NCBI GenBank assembly: GCA_937862885.1
Contig: CALMEE010000005.1
Span: 1 to 48,377, forward strand
From: an uncultured Planctomycetaceae bacterium
GTDB taxonomy: Bacteria > Planctomycetota > Planctomycetia > Pirellulales > Pirellulaceae
DNA: 48,377 bases
Reading direction: 5' to 3'
Below the pieces are notes generated by a model that saw nothing but the letters and a program-made list of their open reading frames with translations, was not told where the DNA came from and did not search any database. The translations under genes were made by a program, and so were the position numbers. Every line of letters begins with the position of its first letter. The stretch's first letter is position 1. Shown here one piece after another: positions 1-8,394 of this stretch.

Positions 1-97
1 CGAAAATCGCCGCGTCACTAACCAATTCGACAATGCACTTCATCGGGCGCTTACGAAATTCACTCGGGTGAACTGCACCACGCGTTTCATGGTTGTG

Positions 98-1156
98 CTA
101 GTTAACCTTGACGCGCAAAACGGCACCCTTATGCGTTCCGACGATGACCAGTTGCTCTACTGGTGAGAAACACAATGATTCAATCCAATAGCTCCCAACG
201 TGGATGCTGCGGATGATCTTTGCGCTACGCATGTCGACCCAATGCAAGTTGCCACTTGTATCTCCGATCAAGAGTTCCATTGGTTCCGCCATAGCGACCA
301 CACTCGTCGGCCTAGCGGGCAACCTGATAAAGCGAACCATTCGCCCTCGGATGGGTTGCCAATAGCGAATCGTTCGATCGGCACCGAAGGAAAAAACCGT
401 GTCGTCGAACTGGTTTTGCTCATTCCAGTTTTTTGCAGCCAGTACCATGCCGTGCACTGCATCGATGTGATGTTCCAATATTTTGGCTACGTTGAGGGTG
501 TCGATGCTCCACGTGCGTAGGCTGCCATCTTCGCTGGACGTGACAAACGTAGTTTCGTCGAGGAAAACAACTCCGCGCACTGGCCCCGAATGCTCTGACA
601 AAGCCGTCGTCTTCCGTGTTTCGCGATTCGTCACGTTGACCGCATGATCTTGACCACCAGTTACCAGCCAAGTGCCATCTTGAGAAAAGGCCAGTTGCCA
701 GATCACATCGCGATGCAGCTGACTTCGGTTCAATTCAACGACAGCAGGCCACGAATACTCAATGATTACGCCACGCGTTCCCGGGTCACCACCTCCCACG
801 AACAGCCGCTCGCCATCGGGCGAGAATTTAATGTCAAGGATTTGCTTAATCCCCACATCTAATTGGTGTATCTCCGTCATTTCTGGGAAATGATAGAGGT
901 GCAGTCTTGAATCCGCAGCGATGATCAGCGTACGAGAATCAGGCGAAAAGGACATCGTATTGATGGAGCCCACTAGTTGACCCACTTGTCGTACTTCACC
1001 ATCATCGTGACTGTCCACATCCATGCAGGTCGGAGAAGCATGGACCACACCACAATGCAGAAACGACAAGAGCAGCTGAGCAAAAATAATTCGGATGATC
1101 ATGCACATGGATGCTCGGTACCTCGGTAAAGCCACCGTTGGGAAGCTGTCAAGCAT
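98..1156 (-). CDS. Exported WD40 beta-propeller protein
   Basis: This is probably an exported scaffold protein built as one seven-bladed beta-propeller. Seven WD-type blades can be read, with phrases such as SFSPDSRTLIIAADS, KFSPDGERLFVGGG, LVTGGQDHAVNV, FVTSSEDGSLRTW and FSFGADRTIRYW, and the repeats fill nearly the whole protein. A hydrophobic stretch near residues 19-40 ending in HAS looks like a signal peptide. The ATG at 1156 sits one base after the stop of the upstream DUF1501 gene, which suggests coupling; an ATG at 1108, directly before the hydrophobic segment, is an alternative start. It is the last gene of a four-gene run. WD40 proteins often accompany DUF1501 and DUF1549/1553 genes in planctomycetes. 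The binding partner is unknown. Confidence 0.85.
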   Translation of the reverse strand: MLDSFPTVALPRYRASMCMIIRIIFAQLLLSFLHCGVVHASPTCMDVDSHDDGEVRQVGQLVGSINTMSFSPDSRTLIIAADSRLHLYHFPEMTEIHQLDVGIKQILDIKFSPDGERLFVGGGDPGTRGVIIEYSWPAVVELNRSQLHRDVIWQLAFSQDGTWLVTGGQDHAVNVTNRETRKTTALSEHSGPVRGVVFLDETTFVTSSEDGSLRTWSIDTLNVAKILEHHIDAVHGMVLAAKNWNEQNQFDDTVFSFGADRTIRYWQPIRGRMVRFIRLPARPTSVVAMAEPMELLIGDTSGNLHWVDMRSAKIIRSIHVGSYWIESLCFSPVEQLVIVGTHKGAVLRVKVN

Positions 1157-1157
1157 A

Positions 1158-2471
1158 CTACATCAGTTCACGGATTGCTTGGCCACCGCTAATGCGAATC
1201 GGTCGCCCATCGCTGGTGTACAATTCGTGGTCCGGGTCGATTCCAAGCAGTGTCAAGAAGGTTGCGTTCAAATCGGCAGGCGTTACGGAATGGCCAAGCG
1301 GCTCTCGACCATGTCCGTCGGTATCTCCGATAACGGTTCCCTGCGGAGTACCGCCACCGGCAACCAGAACACTGAAGGCACGCGGCCAATGGTCTCTCCC
1401 ACCAGTGCTATTAACCTTTGGAGTTCGTCCGAACTCACCCATAACAATCACCAGTGTTTCCTGTAATAGACCTCGTTCATGTAGATCATCGACTAAGCCG
1501 CTGACTGCGTTGTCGAGTTGAGGAATCAGGCCAACTGGCGTTTGAGCTCCTGTATAACCCTCTTTAAGGCGCAGCACCGCGCGATCATGGGTATCCCATC
1601 CAGGAAAGTTCACGGTGACGAAAGAGACGCCACGTTCGACAAGCCGCCGAGCCAGCAGACAACTTTGTCCAACGGTCGTGCGACCATAGGCATCGCGCGT
1701 CCGAGAATCCTCTTGCTCTAAAGAAAAAGCCTCCCTGACCTCAGCTGACGCCACAAGCTCGACAACATCGTGCCAAACTTGGTGCTGCCTTGCCAAGCGA
1801 TTGGCGTCAGCATGCTGGCGCAGATTATCTAAGTGACGCAGGAACGCATGTCGACGCTGCAACCGTTCAACGTTTAAACCAGGATACAACTTAAGGCTTT
1901 CGATCTGAAAGTCAGGAACCTTCGGATCCCCTCCCGTTTCAAAGGGAGCGTTTGATCTCGGCAAAAACCCTTGAGGAGGAAAACTCACTCCTCCGACGCG
2001 ATGGTTGGGTATCGATACGAACGGCGGTAATTTCGTAGTGGCACCATTGACTTCGGAAACGAGACTGCCAAGGACGGGGTAATCAAGGCTGGGAGTTGGC
2101 GCATAGCCGGTCAACAAATATTGAGTCGCCAAATTGTGTTCACCCAATCCGGATGTAACATTGCGAATTAAAGCCAAACGATCAAGGCGTTTGGCTATGC
2201 TTGGCATACACTCATTGACTTGCACCCCAGCCAACTTGGTATCGATCGCTTGCATCGGCCCACGAATCTCAAGCGGGGCCAATGGCTTTGGATCAAATGT
2301 CTCTAGATGACTCGGCCCACCATCCAGCCAAATTAGGATTGCACTCCGCGCACGCTTGCTTGGATTCCGGCCTGCCAACATGGTAGGGCTCCAACTGGTG
2401 ACGCCCATTGCAGTTAACATGCCAATACCAAGAAAGTGCCTCCGAGAAATTCTATCGCAATAACTGAACAT
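1158..2471 (-). CDS. DUF1501 family protein, Tat-exported (alkaline-phosphatase/sulfatase-like fold)
   Basis: The N-terminus has a twin-arginine signal (SRRHFLG, residues 9-15), so the folded protein is expected to be exported by Tat. Characteristic DUF1501 blocks are present: ILIWLDGGPSHLETFDP near residue 46, a GLGEHN block near 108, PGWDTHD near 290, and GEFGRTPKVN followed by GRDHW near 345-360. These resemble the metal-binding blocks of the alkaline phosphatase/sulfatase superfamily, but no activity is established for the family. The start ATG at 2471 has a GAGGAG ribosome-binding site just upstream. The gene lies between the DUF1549/1553 gene and the WD40 gene on one strand. Length (437 aa) is usual for the family. 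Family call is strong; substrate is unknown. Confidence 0.93.
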   Translation of the reverse strand: MFSYCDRISRRHFLGIGMLTAMGVTSWSPTMLAGRNPSKRARSAILIWLDGGPSHLETFDPKPLAPLEIRGPMQAIDTKLAGVQVNECMPSIAKRLDRLALIRNVTSGLGEHNLATQYLLTGYAPTPSLDYPVLGSLVSEVNGATTKLPPFVSIPNHRVGGVSFPPQGFLPRSNAPFETGGDPKVPDFQIESLKLYPGLNVERLQRRHAFLRHLDNLRQHADANRLARQHQVWHDVVELVASAEVREAFSLEQEDSRTRDAYGRTTVGQSCLLARRLVERGVSFVTVNFPGWDTHDRAVLRLKEGYTGAQTPVGLIPQLDNAVSGLVDDLHERGLLQETLVIVMGEFGRTPKVNSTGGRDHWPRAFSVLVAGGGTPQGTVIGDTDGHGREPLGHSVTPADLNATFLTLLGIDPDHELYTSDGRPIRISGGQAIRELM

Positions 2472-2646
2472 GACTCCTCGCGGATTTTACTTCGTGCCAA
2501 TTGAAACCAGGAGATGAATTATCCGTTGCCACAACTTTTCAATGGAGATTGACAGGTTGAATTTTGCCAAGTCGCTTTTATGCCTTGCAAGCGAACGATC
2601 TCGCCGCCAAATTCTCTTCTAAATTGTAATTTGGGGAATCCGCTTT

Positions 2647-4914
2647 CTAATGATTCGTGACGAATTCTTGACTCATGATGATACTCCATAAAATATCGTG
2701 CCAAAGGAGGGCACGAGCTTCTTTTGATTTAGTAGACTTCAGTATATCTAACCAATGGGAGACTTCTACCGGATCAATTAGTCTCGAATAACCGCGCCAG
2801 TATATTTCAGTCAACATTTCCTCATCAGAGAGACCTTCATCGAACCAGTGTTGCAGCCGACCTTCCGGTGCCATCAGCCGATCGTTCAGCCATGGACCAT
2901 TGATTAACTGCAAGGCCTGTGCGAGGTCCAGGGAAGTATCTCGCTGCGTAAGCACATCGGCACTCTCGCGCGCACAAGCTCCAAGAGCATTGATTTCCGC
3001 TGACAAGTGCGGCAATGGCAACTGAATGGCGCGCCCGCGTGATTCAGCGGGCGATGTCCGATCCCGCATAACCAGCGGGGTTCCAGTCAAATCACAAATC
3101 GCATCCAACAGCACGGTCGGCGCAAGTTTGTGACTGCGAAAACTGACGATCCCTGCCGCCACTTGATGAGGATCGAGGACGCTTTCGCGTCGCCAAGCAG
3201 CTGAAGTCACAATCTCTCGAATCAGTGGACGAAGTTGAAAACCATTTTCACGAAATGACTCGGTCAATCGATCAAATAATTCGGCATCGATGGTTGGATT
3301 GCTCTGTCGCAGATCATCGACGGGTTCGCAGAAGGCCCGACCCATAAGTAACGCCACCACACGATTGACAATCGCTCGACCGAAGTAAGGATTTTCAGCT
3401 GCGACAAGCCAATTCGCCAACGATCGGCGCACGTCATCACTCCCACCGAAAAGGGTCAGCCCATCAATGCTAGGTGTTGCCGGCAAGCCCGTTCTGGGAT
3501 TGGTAATGCTGCCGGACGATTTTGGCTCTATCGACTGGCCAAAACTCGTTCCAGCAAAAACAGCGGCCAGCGAATAATAATCATCTTGCTTCCATCTGTC
3601 CAAGGGATGATTATGGCACTCCGCACAGCGCAAGCGAACTCCCATCCAAGCTTGGGCAAAACGTTCGGCATGAAGGCGAGGATCAGATGAATTCGCGTAG
3701 AGGGCCGCCGCCGATGGACGGCCGGTGACACCCTTCGCTGTGATGATCTCACTCGCAAATTCGTCAAGCGGTCGATTCAATTCGATCTGTCGACGAATCC
3801 AGGCGACCGCATGCGGGGCTGTTTCTGCAGGCGTTTCCGAACCGATGCGAAACCAATCGGCGAAATGCGCAGTCCATAAATCAACGAATTCAGCACTATT
3901 AAGCAACGAATCGAGCAACCGTTCGAAGCGTTGAGGATGCACCTCTTCCAAATATTGCCTAACCACGCTCGGTTCCGGCAAACGTCCGATGAGTGTCAAA
4001 TGCAAGCGACGGACCAATGTGGCATCATCAGCCAGGCTAGGAGGGGCCAAGCCGATGAGCTGCCATCGATCATTGACCACTTCGTCAATCCAATTGAATT
4101 CGCCCCAATTCTCCCGCTCGGCATGTTTGGAAGATGCGTTGAAAGGAACGTCGATCTGAATTAATCGTACTTCCGTAAGAAACCGGACCAGTAAGAAATG
4201 TGAGCCCGCTCGCAACACTTGAAAACGATGCGGACTATCACCGACTTGAATGGCACTCTCATCAAACGGCTCAAGTATTGACCAAGCTGTGACAACACGT
4301 TCGTCGGATTCACCGGTTATTGTGTTACGAAACGTCGCTGCAACCGATACGTCAAATGTATCTCCGACTCGGAGCATGTTTGATTTCGTCAGCAAAGTAT
4401 CGATCCGCACCAGCTTATCAACGCTATGACGTTCGGCTCCTTGGGCGATCCAGGCGGTCAGTACATCGTAGGCATCAGACCCCTTGTGAAATAACTTCCC
4501 GCCATCGTGCTGCAAGTCTCCGGTTGCCTTCCGCAGGATAAGACTTTGAGCCGGAGTTGTGCGAAATATTCTCCGACCTTTAGACTCCAATGCAATCATT
4601 TCGAAGTCAGACTGCGGATCGCCACTGAACAGAGACAGCTTGAAGCCTTTTTGACCATTGGAAGCCCCGTGACACTGCGCCGCATTGCAGCCATAACGCG
4701 AGAATATCGGCATGACATCACGGTCGAAATCGATTTGGCTAACCGACCGGGTATGCGGATCCTGACCCTGCGCCGTTTGGCCGCCGAATTGACCGAGACA
4801 GAAGACTATCATCGCGCAACACATGCAAACGACGCGCGATTTTGCAGCGACAATTGCACTATGCCCGGATATGCGCTTCGCTTGATCGACTTTCAGCGAT
4901 ATTCGTCCGCCCAT
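2647..4914 (-). CDS. DUF1549/DUF1553 protein with cytochrome-c-like N-terminus
   Basis: This is a large exported planctomycete protein of the PSCyt/PSD type. After a hydrophobic segment (about residues 28-45 from this start) comes a c-type cytochrome-like region with the unusual spacing CNAAQCHG, that is C-x4-C-H rather than C-x2-C-H. A beta-sandwich-like region follows. The DUF1549 part contains a canonical CAECH in RCAECHNHPLDRW, and the DUF1553 part includes NPYFGRAIVNRVVALLMGRAF and SRLIDPVEVSHW near the end. The track-long reading frame begins at a TTG (4926); I prefer the ATG at 4914, which overlaps the end of the upstream redoxin-like gene by 22 bp. The DUF1501 gene follows after 175 bp. 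Haem attachment is inferred from motifs only. Confidence 0.9.
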   Translation of the reverse strand: MGGRISLKVDQAKRISGHSAIVAAKSRVVCMCCAMIVFCLGQFGGQTAQGQDPHTRSVSQIDFDRDVMPIFSRYGCNAAQCHGASNGQKGFKLSLFSGDPQSDFEMIALESKGRRIFRTTPAQSLILRKATGDLQHDGGKLFHKGSDAYDVLTAWIAQGAERHSVDKLVRIDTLLTKSNMLRVGDTFDVSVAATFRNTITGESDERVVTAWSILEPFDESAIQVGDSPHRFQVLRAGSHFLLVRFLTEVRLIQIDVPFNASSKHAERENWGEFNWIDEVVNDRWQLIGLAPPSLADDATLVRRLHLTLIGRLPEPSVVRQYLEEVHPQRFERLLDSLLNSAEFVDLWTAHFADWFRIGSETPAETAPHAVAWIRRQIELNRPLDEFASEIITAKGVTGRPSAAALYANSSDPRLHAERFAQAWMGVRLRCAECHNHPLDRWKQDDYYSLAAVFAGTSFGQSIEPKSSGSITNPRTGLPATPSIDGLTLFGGSDDVRRSLANWLVAAENPYFGRAIVNRVVALLMGRAFCEPVDDLRQSNPTIDAELFDRLTESFRENGFQLRPLIREIVTSAAWRRESVLDPHQVAAGIVSFRSHKLAPTVLLDAICDLTGTPLVMRDRTSPAESRGRAIQLPLPHLSAEINALGACARESADVLTQRDTSLDLAQALQLINGPWLNDRLMAPEGRLQHWFDEGLSDEEMLTEIYWRGYSRLIDPVEVSHWLDILKSTKSKEARALLWHDILWSIIMSQEFVTNH

Positions 4915-5810
4915 TTCTTGATCCAAGCCTGGCTGTGCTCATTTCCATAATTTTCTAATTTTTCAGCGTCGACAATTCGACGGCAGGCTTCTCCAAGTTG
5001 ACGACGAAACTCGGGGTTCATATCTGCCTCGCGCTGAACTTTTTCGGCAGCTATTTGAATCTCTTCCATGCTGGCCTCGACTCGTATTACTGGAACGAGC
5101 AATGTGCGCAAATTTACCTCCCCGCGCTGCAGCGATTCTCCACCGCGCAGTTCCGAAATTCGCGATTCACTTGGTGCTTCGATTCCAGCAGCATCTGCAA
5201 TTCTTCGGCAGATTTTAATGGCATCCACTTGGTCACTTGGCTGAACGAGCGCAAAGTTCCCGACCACTTTTTGCCCCTTCACCAATAGGATTGTTAGGGT
5301 CATTTTGCGATTAAGTCCTAGAGAACCATCCCCTTCTTTTCCATCAGGAGAAACTGCCAAGATTAGGTTCTTTGGTAAACTCGAAGAAGCAACCTTAGCC
5401 CAACGGCGAGTCTCGTTGATATCATCTGTGAGAAACACGATCGCCCCGTGCACATGGTCTTGCTCCGATTCTAAGTAGCTCGCCAACGTGCGAATCAACC
5501 CGAAAGCCGGACGAGTGATTTCATGCACGAATATGATGACTGTCGGTTTTTCTTCCCGCAACGGCAGGTCGACTTGTTCATCGCTGTCATGCAACAGCGA
5601 ATGCAGCGCGAAGTCTGGGCAATCTTCACCGACTTGCGGACCAGAAAACTCCTCGTCTTGAACCAGATGAATCCGACAATTGACTTCAGACGCATTTGTG
5701 AATTGAATGAGTTGCGGGCAGATGCTGCAATGCATGGTACCGATGCCCAACCAAGCAACGAGCCCGCACGTCACTCTAGTCGCGTACAATTCCCAGAAAT
5801 ACAACACCAT
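4893..5810 (-). CDS. Redoxin-fold protein lacking redox cysteines
   Basis: An exported protein with a thioredoxin/redoxin-like core: residues about 55-200 contain VGEDCPDFALHSLLHD, then PTVIIFVHEITRPAFGLIRTL where an active enzyme would carry a CxxC or peroxidatic Cys, then a beta-strand AIVFLTDDI. The expected active-site cysteine position is occupied by HEITRP, so classical disulfide chemistry is unlikely. The C-terminus is helical and charged. The ATG at 5810 begins a hydrophobic N-terminus (MVLYFWELYATRVTCGLVAWLGIG) and is preferred over a longer reading from 5912. Its end overlaps the DUF1549/1553 gene, so it probably heads this operon and is made together with the cytochrome-like partner. 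Fold call is moderate; function unknown. Confidence 0.72.
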   Translation of the reverse strand: MVLYFWELYATRVTCGLVAWLGIGTMHCSICPQLIQFTNASEVNCRIHLVQDEEFSGPQVGEDCPDFALHSLLHDSDEQVDLPLREEKPTVIIFVHEITRPAFGLIRTLASYLESEQDHVHGAIVFLTDDINETRRWAKVASSSLPKNLILAVSPDGKEGDGSLGLNRKMTLTILLVKGQKVVGNFALVQPSDQVDAIKICRRIADAAGIEAPSESRISELRGGESLQRGEVNLRTLLVPVIRVEASMEEIQIAAEKVQREADMNPEFRRQLGEACRRIVDAEKLENYGNEHSQAWIKKWADEYR

Positions 5811-6061
5811 GTTGACTACTTCCTTTTTCGCTATCCAAAACTCATTTAATTTGTTGAAGTGATCGGGCAGATCGTCCCGCAAATGGCCGACCACCGCCGG
5901 ACACGATCGCAAAGGTTATCCGGTAACTATCAGGCATTGCCGGTTCTAGCTGCATCAATTCCTCGTTCAAAAATAAACTGGCGGCGACCTATAAAAACAT
6001 CCTCAAGCCACTTGTGCATTCAATAATCGAGGATGCCTCAAAGTGAGTAGCAATCGGTCGC

Positions 6062-7363
6062 TTATTTTCCATCTTGTTTCGGACGTTTACCCAATACCAA
6101 CTCCAACTTTAGTTCAACCCAATCGCTCATCGGCGATTGCTCTACGGTTTTTGACGCTGATGAACCCTGCGCATCGGGCTCTTGCAGGTTCTTTGGTTGC
6201 TCCTCGTCCGAAATCGGTACTTCAACTCCGCCCGAAGCTTTAGCCTCGGGATTGTCTACGGATTTTGTGTCACTGTTGGAATCGCCGCCGCCAGTTGTGG
6301 CTGGTGCATCGTCCTTTCCGCTATTCTTGAGTGGATCGCGGCGGATCGTCAGAATGATTGTGTCACCCAGCGAGTAGCGCGCCAGCGTCCGAGTTAGGGA
6401 TAGCTGATCCGTGATTGGAAATTCATGAATTTGGGTCAATATATCTCCAACTTGAAGCCCAGCTTTGCTTGCCGGGCTGTTTTCGACAACTTGCGTAATC
6501 GAGGCACCGACCACATCGTCTTGATACGCACAAACAATTCCCACAAATCCAGGTTCAAACGACTCACCTCGTTTTAGCCGCGCGATGAGTTCCTGATTGT
6601 CGGCCACAGAAATCGCGAAACCGATACCGGAATCATACCATTCTACACCGGCCGTGGCCGTTTCATTCCCTGGCGATAGCGGAACACAAATACCGATGAC
6701 GCGCCCCTCGATATCAAGCAAAGGACCGCCGTAATTCGCTGGACTAATGTTTGCGTCGGTCTGAATTGCACGCCCTCCGACTCGGTTTTTCGCGCTGATA
6801 ATCCCGGTCGAAATAGCCACATTGGCGTCGCCGAATCCAACTCCCGCGGAAATTGCAAACTGGCCAACGCGCACATCGGCTTCGTGGAGAAAATCAGGCA
6901 CAGGTAAGTTATCCACGCCCACGATCTTCAAGATGCAAATATTTCGGCTGGCGTCCCGTCCGCGCAACTCCGCAATGTATCGGACGCCATCACTAGTCTT
7001 CACCGTGATTCGTTGCGGTTGTTGCACAAAATTGAACAAGCTGGTGATGACGTATCCGTCCGGGGATATGATCAAACCCGTCGTGTTTCCTTCGCCTTGC
7101 CTTCGAATTCCTCCAATCTGACCAGCTTTCGTGCTGACGCCTCCGAAGGATTCTATCGTGACGATCGATGGCTCGACGCGCTCTACCGCGCGTCGCACGA
7201 CCTTTGGCGTAGCCAATAGCCCCTTGACCAACGCAGTGTCTTCTTCTTGACAAGCAGCCGATAATCCGGCGAAACCGCACATGAGATCAATCAACAGCAA
7301 AATCAGCGATTGCCGAAAGACCTGCGGAAGAAACGTGTCCAATTTACCCGGTGAGTCAATCAT
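6062..7363 (-). CDS. Trypsin-fold/PDZ pseudoprotease (catalytic triad lost)
   Basis: The protein has a hydrophobic N-terminus, an HtrA-like double beta-barrel (about residues 60-260), one PDZ domain (about 268-340, with ENSPASKAGLQVGDIL) and an acidic, low-complexity tail. Aligning by eye to the active paralogue encoded just upstream, catalytic His becomes Phe110 (ITSLFNF for LTNHHVI), Asp becomes Asn141 (RNICILKI) and Ser becomes Tyr211 (PANYGGPL for PGNSGGPL). It should therefore be inactive as a serine protease, while the fold and the GGPL loop are kept. Its ATG overlaps the TGA of the preceding gene by 4 bp, indicating translational coupling. A role as a binding or regulatory partner of the active protease is inference. 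Confidence 0.9.
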   Translation of the reverse strand: MIDSPGKLDTFLPQVFRQSLILLLIDLMCGFAGLSAACQEEDTALVKGLLATPKVVRRAVERVEPSIVTIESFGGVSTKAGQIGGIRRQGEGNTTGLIISPDGYVITSLFNFVQQPQRITVKTSDGVRYIAELRGRDASRNICILKIVGVDNLPVPDFLHEADVRVGQFAISAGVGFGDANVAISTGIISAKNRVGGRAIQTDANISPANYGGPLLDIEGRVIGICVPLSPGNETATAGVEWYDSGIGFAISVADNQELIARLKRGESFEPGFVGIVCAYQDDVVGASITQVVENSPASKAGLQVGDILTQIHEFPITDQLSLTRTLARYSLGDTIILTIRRDPLKNSGKDDAPATTGGGDSNSDTKSVDNPEAKASGGVEVPISDEEQPKNLQEPDAQGSSASKTVEQSPMSDWVELKLELVLGKRPKQDGK

Positions 7364-8394
7364 TGTTTCTCAACTGCGATCAAAGGAATTCGTATAACTT
7401 TGTCACCACGTGCCACGACCAAGATGACTTCATCTCCAGCTCTTATCTCACTGAGCACACGATCATAATCGTTGACGGTCGCGATCTTGTGTCCATTGAT
7501 ATGCATAATCAAATCGTCGGGCTTAAGTCCGACTTCGCTGGCCGGACTATTTTCACGCACGCGATCTATGTACGCAGGCGACCGCACTCCACCCAAGCGA
7601 AAAAGATGAATTCCAAGATCGCCTGGCCTGCTTTCGACCACTGCATGCTCTGCAACATCCGGCTTGCGGTCATGGATAAAGTCATATAGCGCGCTTGTTG
7701 GAATCGCGTAGTTCAACCTAGTATTCGTGTCGGAGCTATTGATCACTTTTCCGATCATCCCGACCAATAGTCCTTCCTGCGTCACAACGGGTCCGCCAGC
7801 CGCGCCGGGGTTACTGATGATAGCATCAATCAGCACCATAGGACCGGAGAACGCGACATCGCGCGGCGTTAACCGCGCGTGCATTGTTGTTCGCAGAGTA
7901 ACCACCCCAAGGTTGACACTTAACGGCTCGTCACCATCGGCGACCTTAAAGGCATTGCTTAGTGCAACAACCCAGTCACCTTTGTCGGCAACGTCTGCAT
8001 CAGTGATCTCAAAATAGTCGGGAGTGCTGGCCGCAATTTGCAGCAAAGCAATTTGTAATTCACGATTCCGCCGCAATACAACGGCTTCATGGATGGTCCC
8101 ATCTGCAAGGCCTACGCGCAAATTTGAACCTTCCAAGAACACCCCTTGCATCGTGAGAATTTTCCCATCAGGCGACACGATGATCCCGCTGGCATAGCCG
8201 TCCACTCGCCCAGCTGTCGCGCCGTACACTTTTACCGAACGCTTCTGACCTATTTCAATAGCATCGCGGAACACAGCGTTTAAGTCTGTCGGCGCAATAG
8301 ACTGCGCCATCGCGACCGCCATATTTGTAACGCATAGAGCAAGGCACAAGAAACCTGTGGCCGTCCAGCGCGAAATGAAGTATTTATTGGTCAT
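7360..8394 (-). CDS. Trypsin-fold/PDZ pseudoprotease (catalytic triad lost)
   Basis: A signal peptide (about residues 11-30, ending AVAMAQ) precedes an HtrA-like barrel and a C-terminal PDZ domain (about 257-337, RENSPASEVGLKPDDLI). By eye alignment to the active protease encoded immediately upstream, the catalytic residues are replaced: His by Gly84 (LTMQGV), Asp by Gln114 (RELQIALLQI), Ser by Ala199 (NPGAAGGPV). The surrounding NPG..GGP frame remains, so this looks like a stable inactive paralogue rather than a decaying gene. The start ATG overlaps the previous stop by 4 bp (ATGA), and its own stop overlaps the next start the same way. It likely acts outside the cytoplasm, perhaps as a scaffold, inhibitor or peptide sensor. 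Confidence 0.9.
   Translation of the reverse strand: MTNKYFISRWTATGFLCLALCVTNMAVAMAQSIAPTDLNAVFRDAIEIGQKRSVKVYGATAGRVDGYASGIIVSPDGKILTMQGVFLEGSNLRVGLADGTIHEAVVLRRNRELQIALLQIAASTPDYFEITDADVADKGDWVVALSNAFKVADGDEPLSVNLGVVTLRTTMHARLTPRDVAFSGPMVLIDAIISNPGAAGGPVVTQEGLLVGMIGKVINSSDTNTRLNYAIPTSALYDFIHDRKPDVAEHAVVESRPGDLGIHLFRLGGVRSPAYIDRVRENSPASEVGLKPDDLIMHINGHKIATVNDYDRVLSEIRAGDEVILVVARGDKVIRIPLIAVEKQ

Noticed and set aside
59..72. Small hairpin after the WD40 stop
   Set aside because: Only a 5-bp stem with a tetraloop and no T-run on the minus strand; too weak to call a terminator.
2519..2704. 61-codon minus-strand frame between the DUF1501 and DUF1549/1553 genes
   Set aside because: It overlaps the end of the DUF1549/1553 gene in another frame and shows no protein family features.
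6062..8394. Reading the two dead protease genes as pseudogenes
   Set aside because: Both frames are full length, keep signal peptides, barrel framing and PDZ domains, and are joined by precise 4-bp overlaps, which indicates maintained genes.
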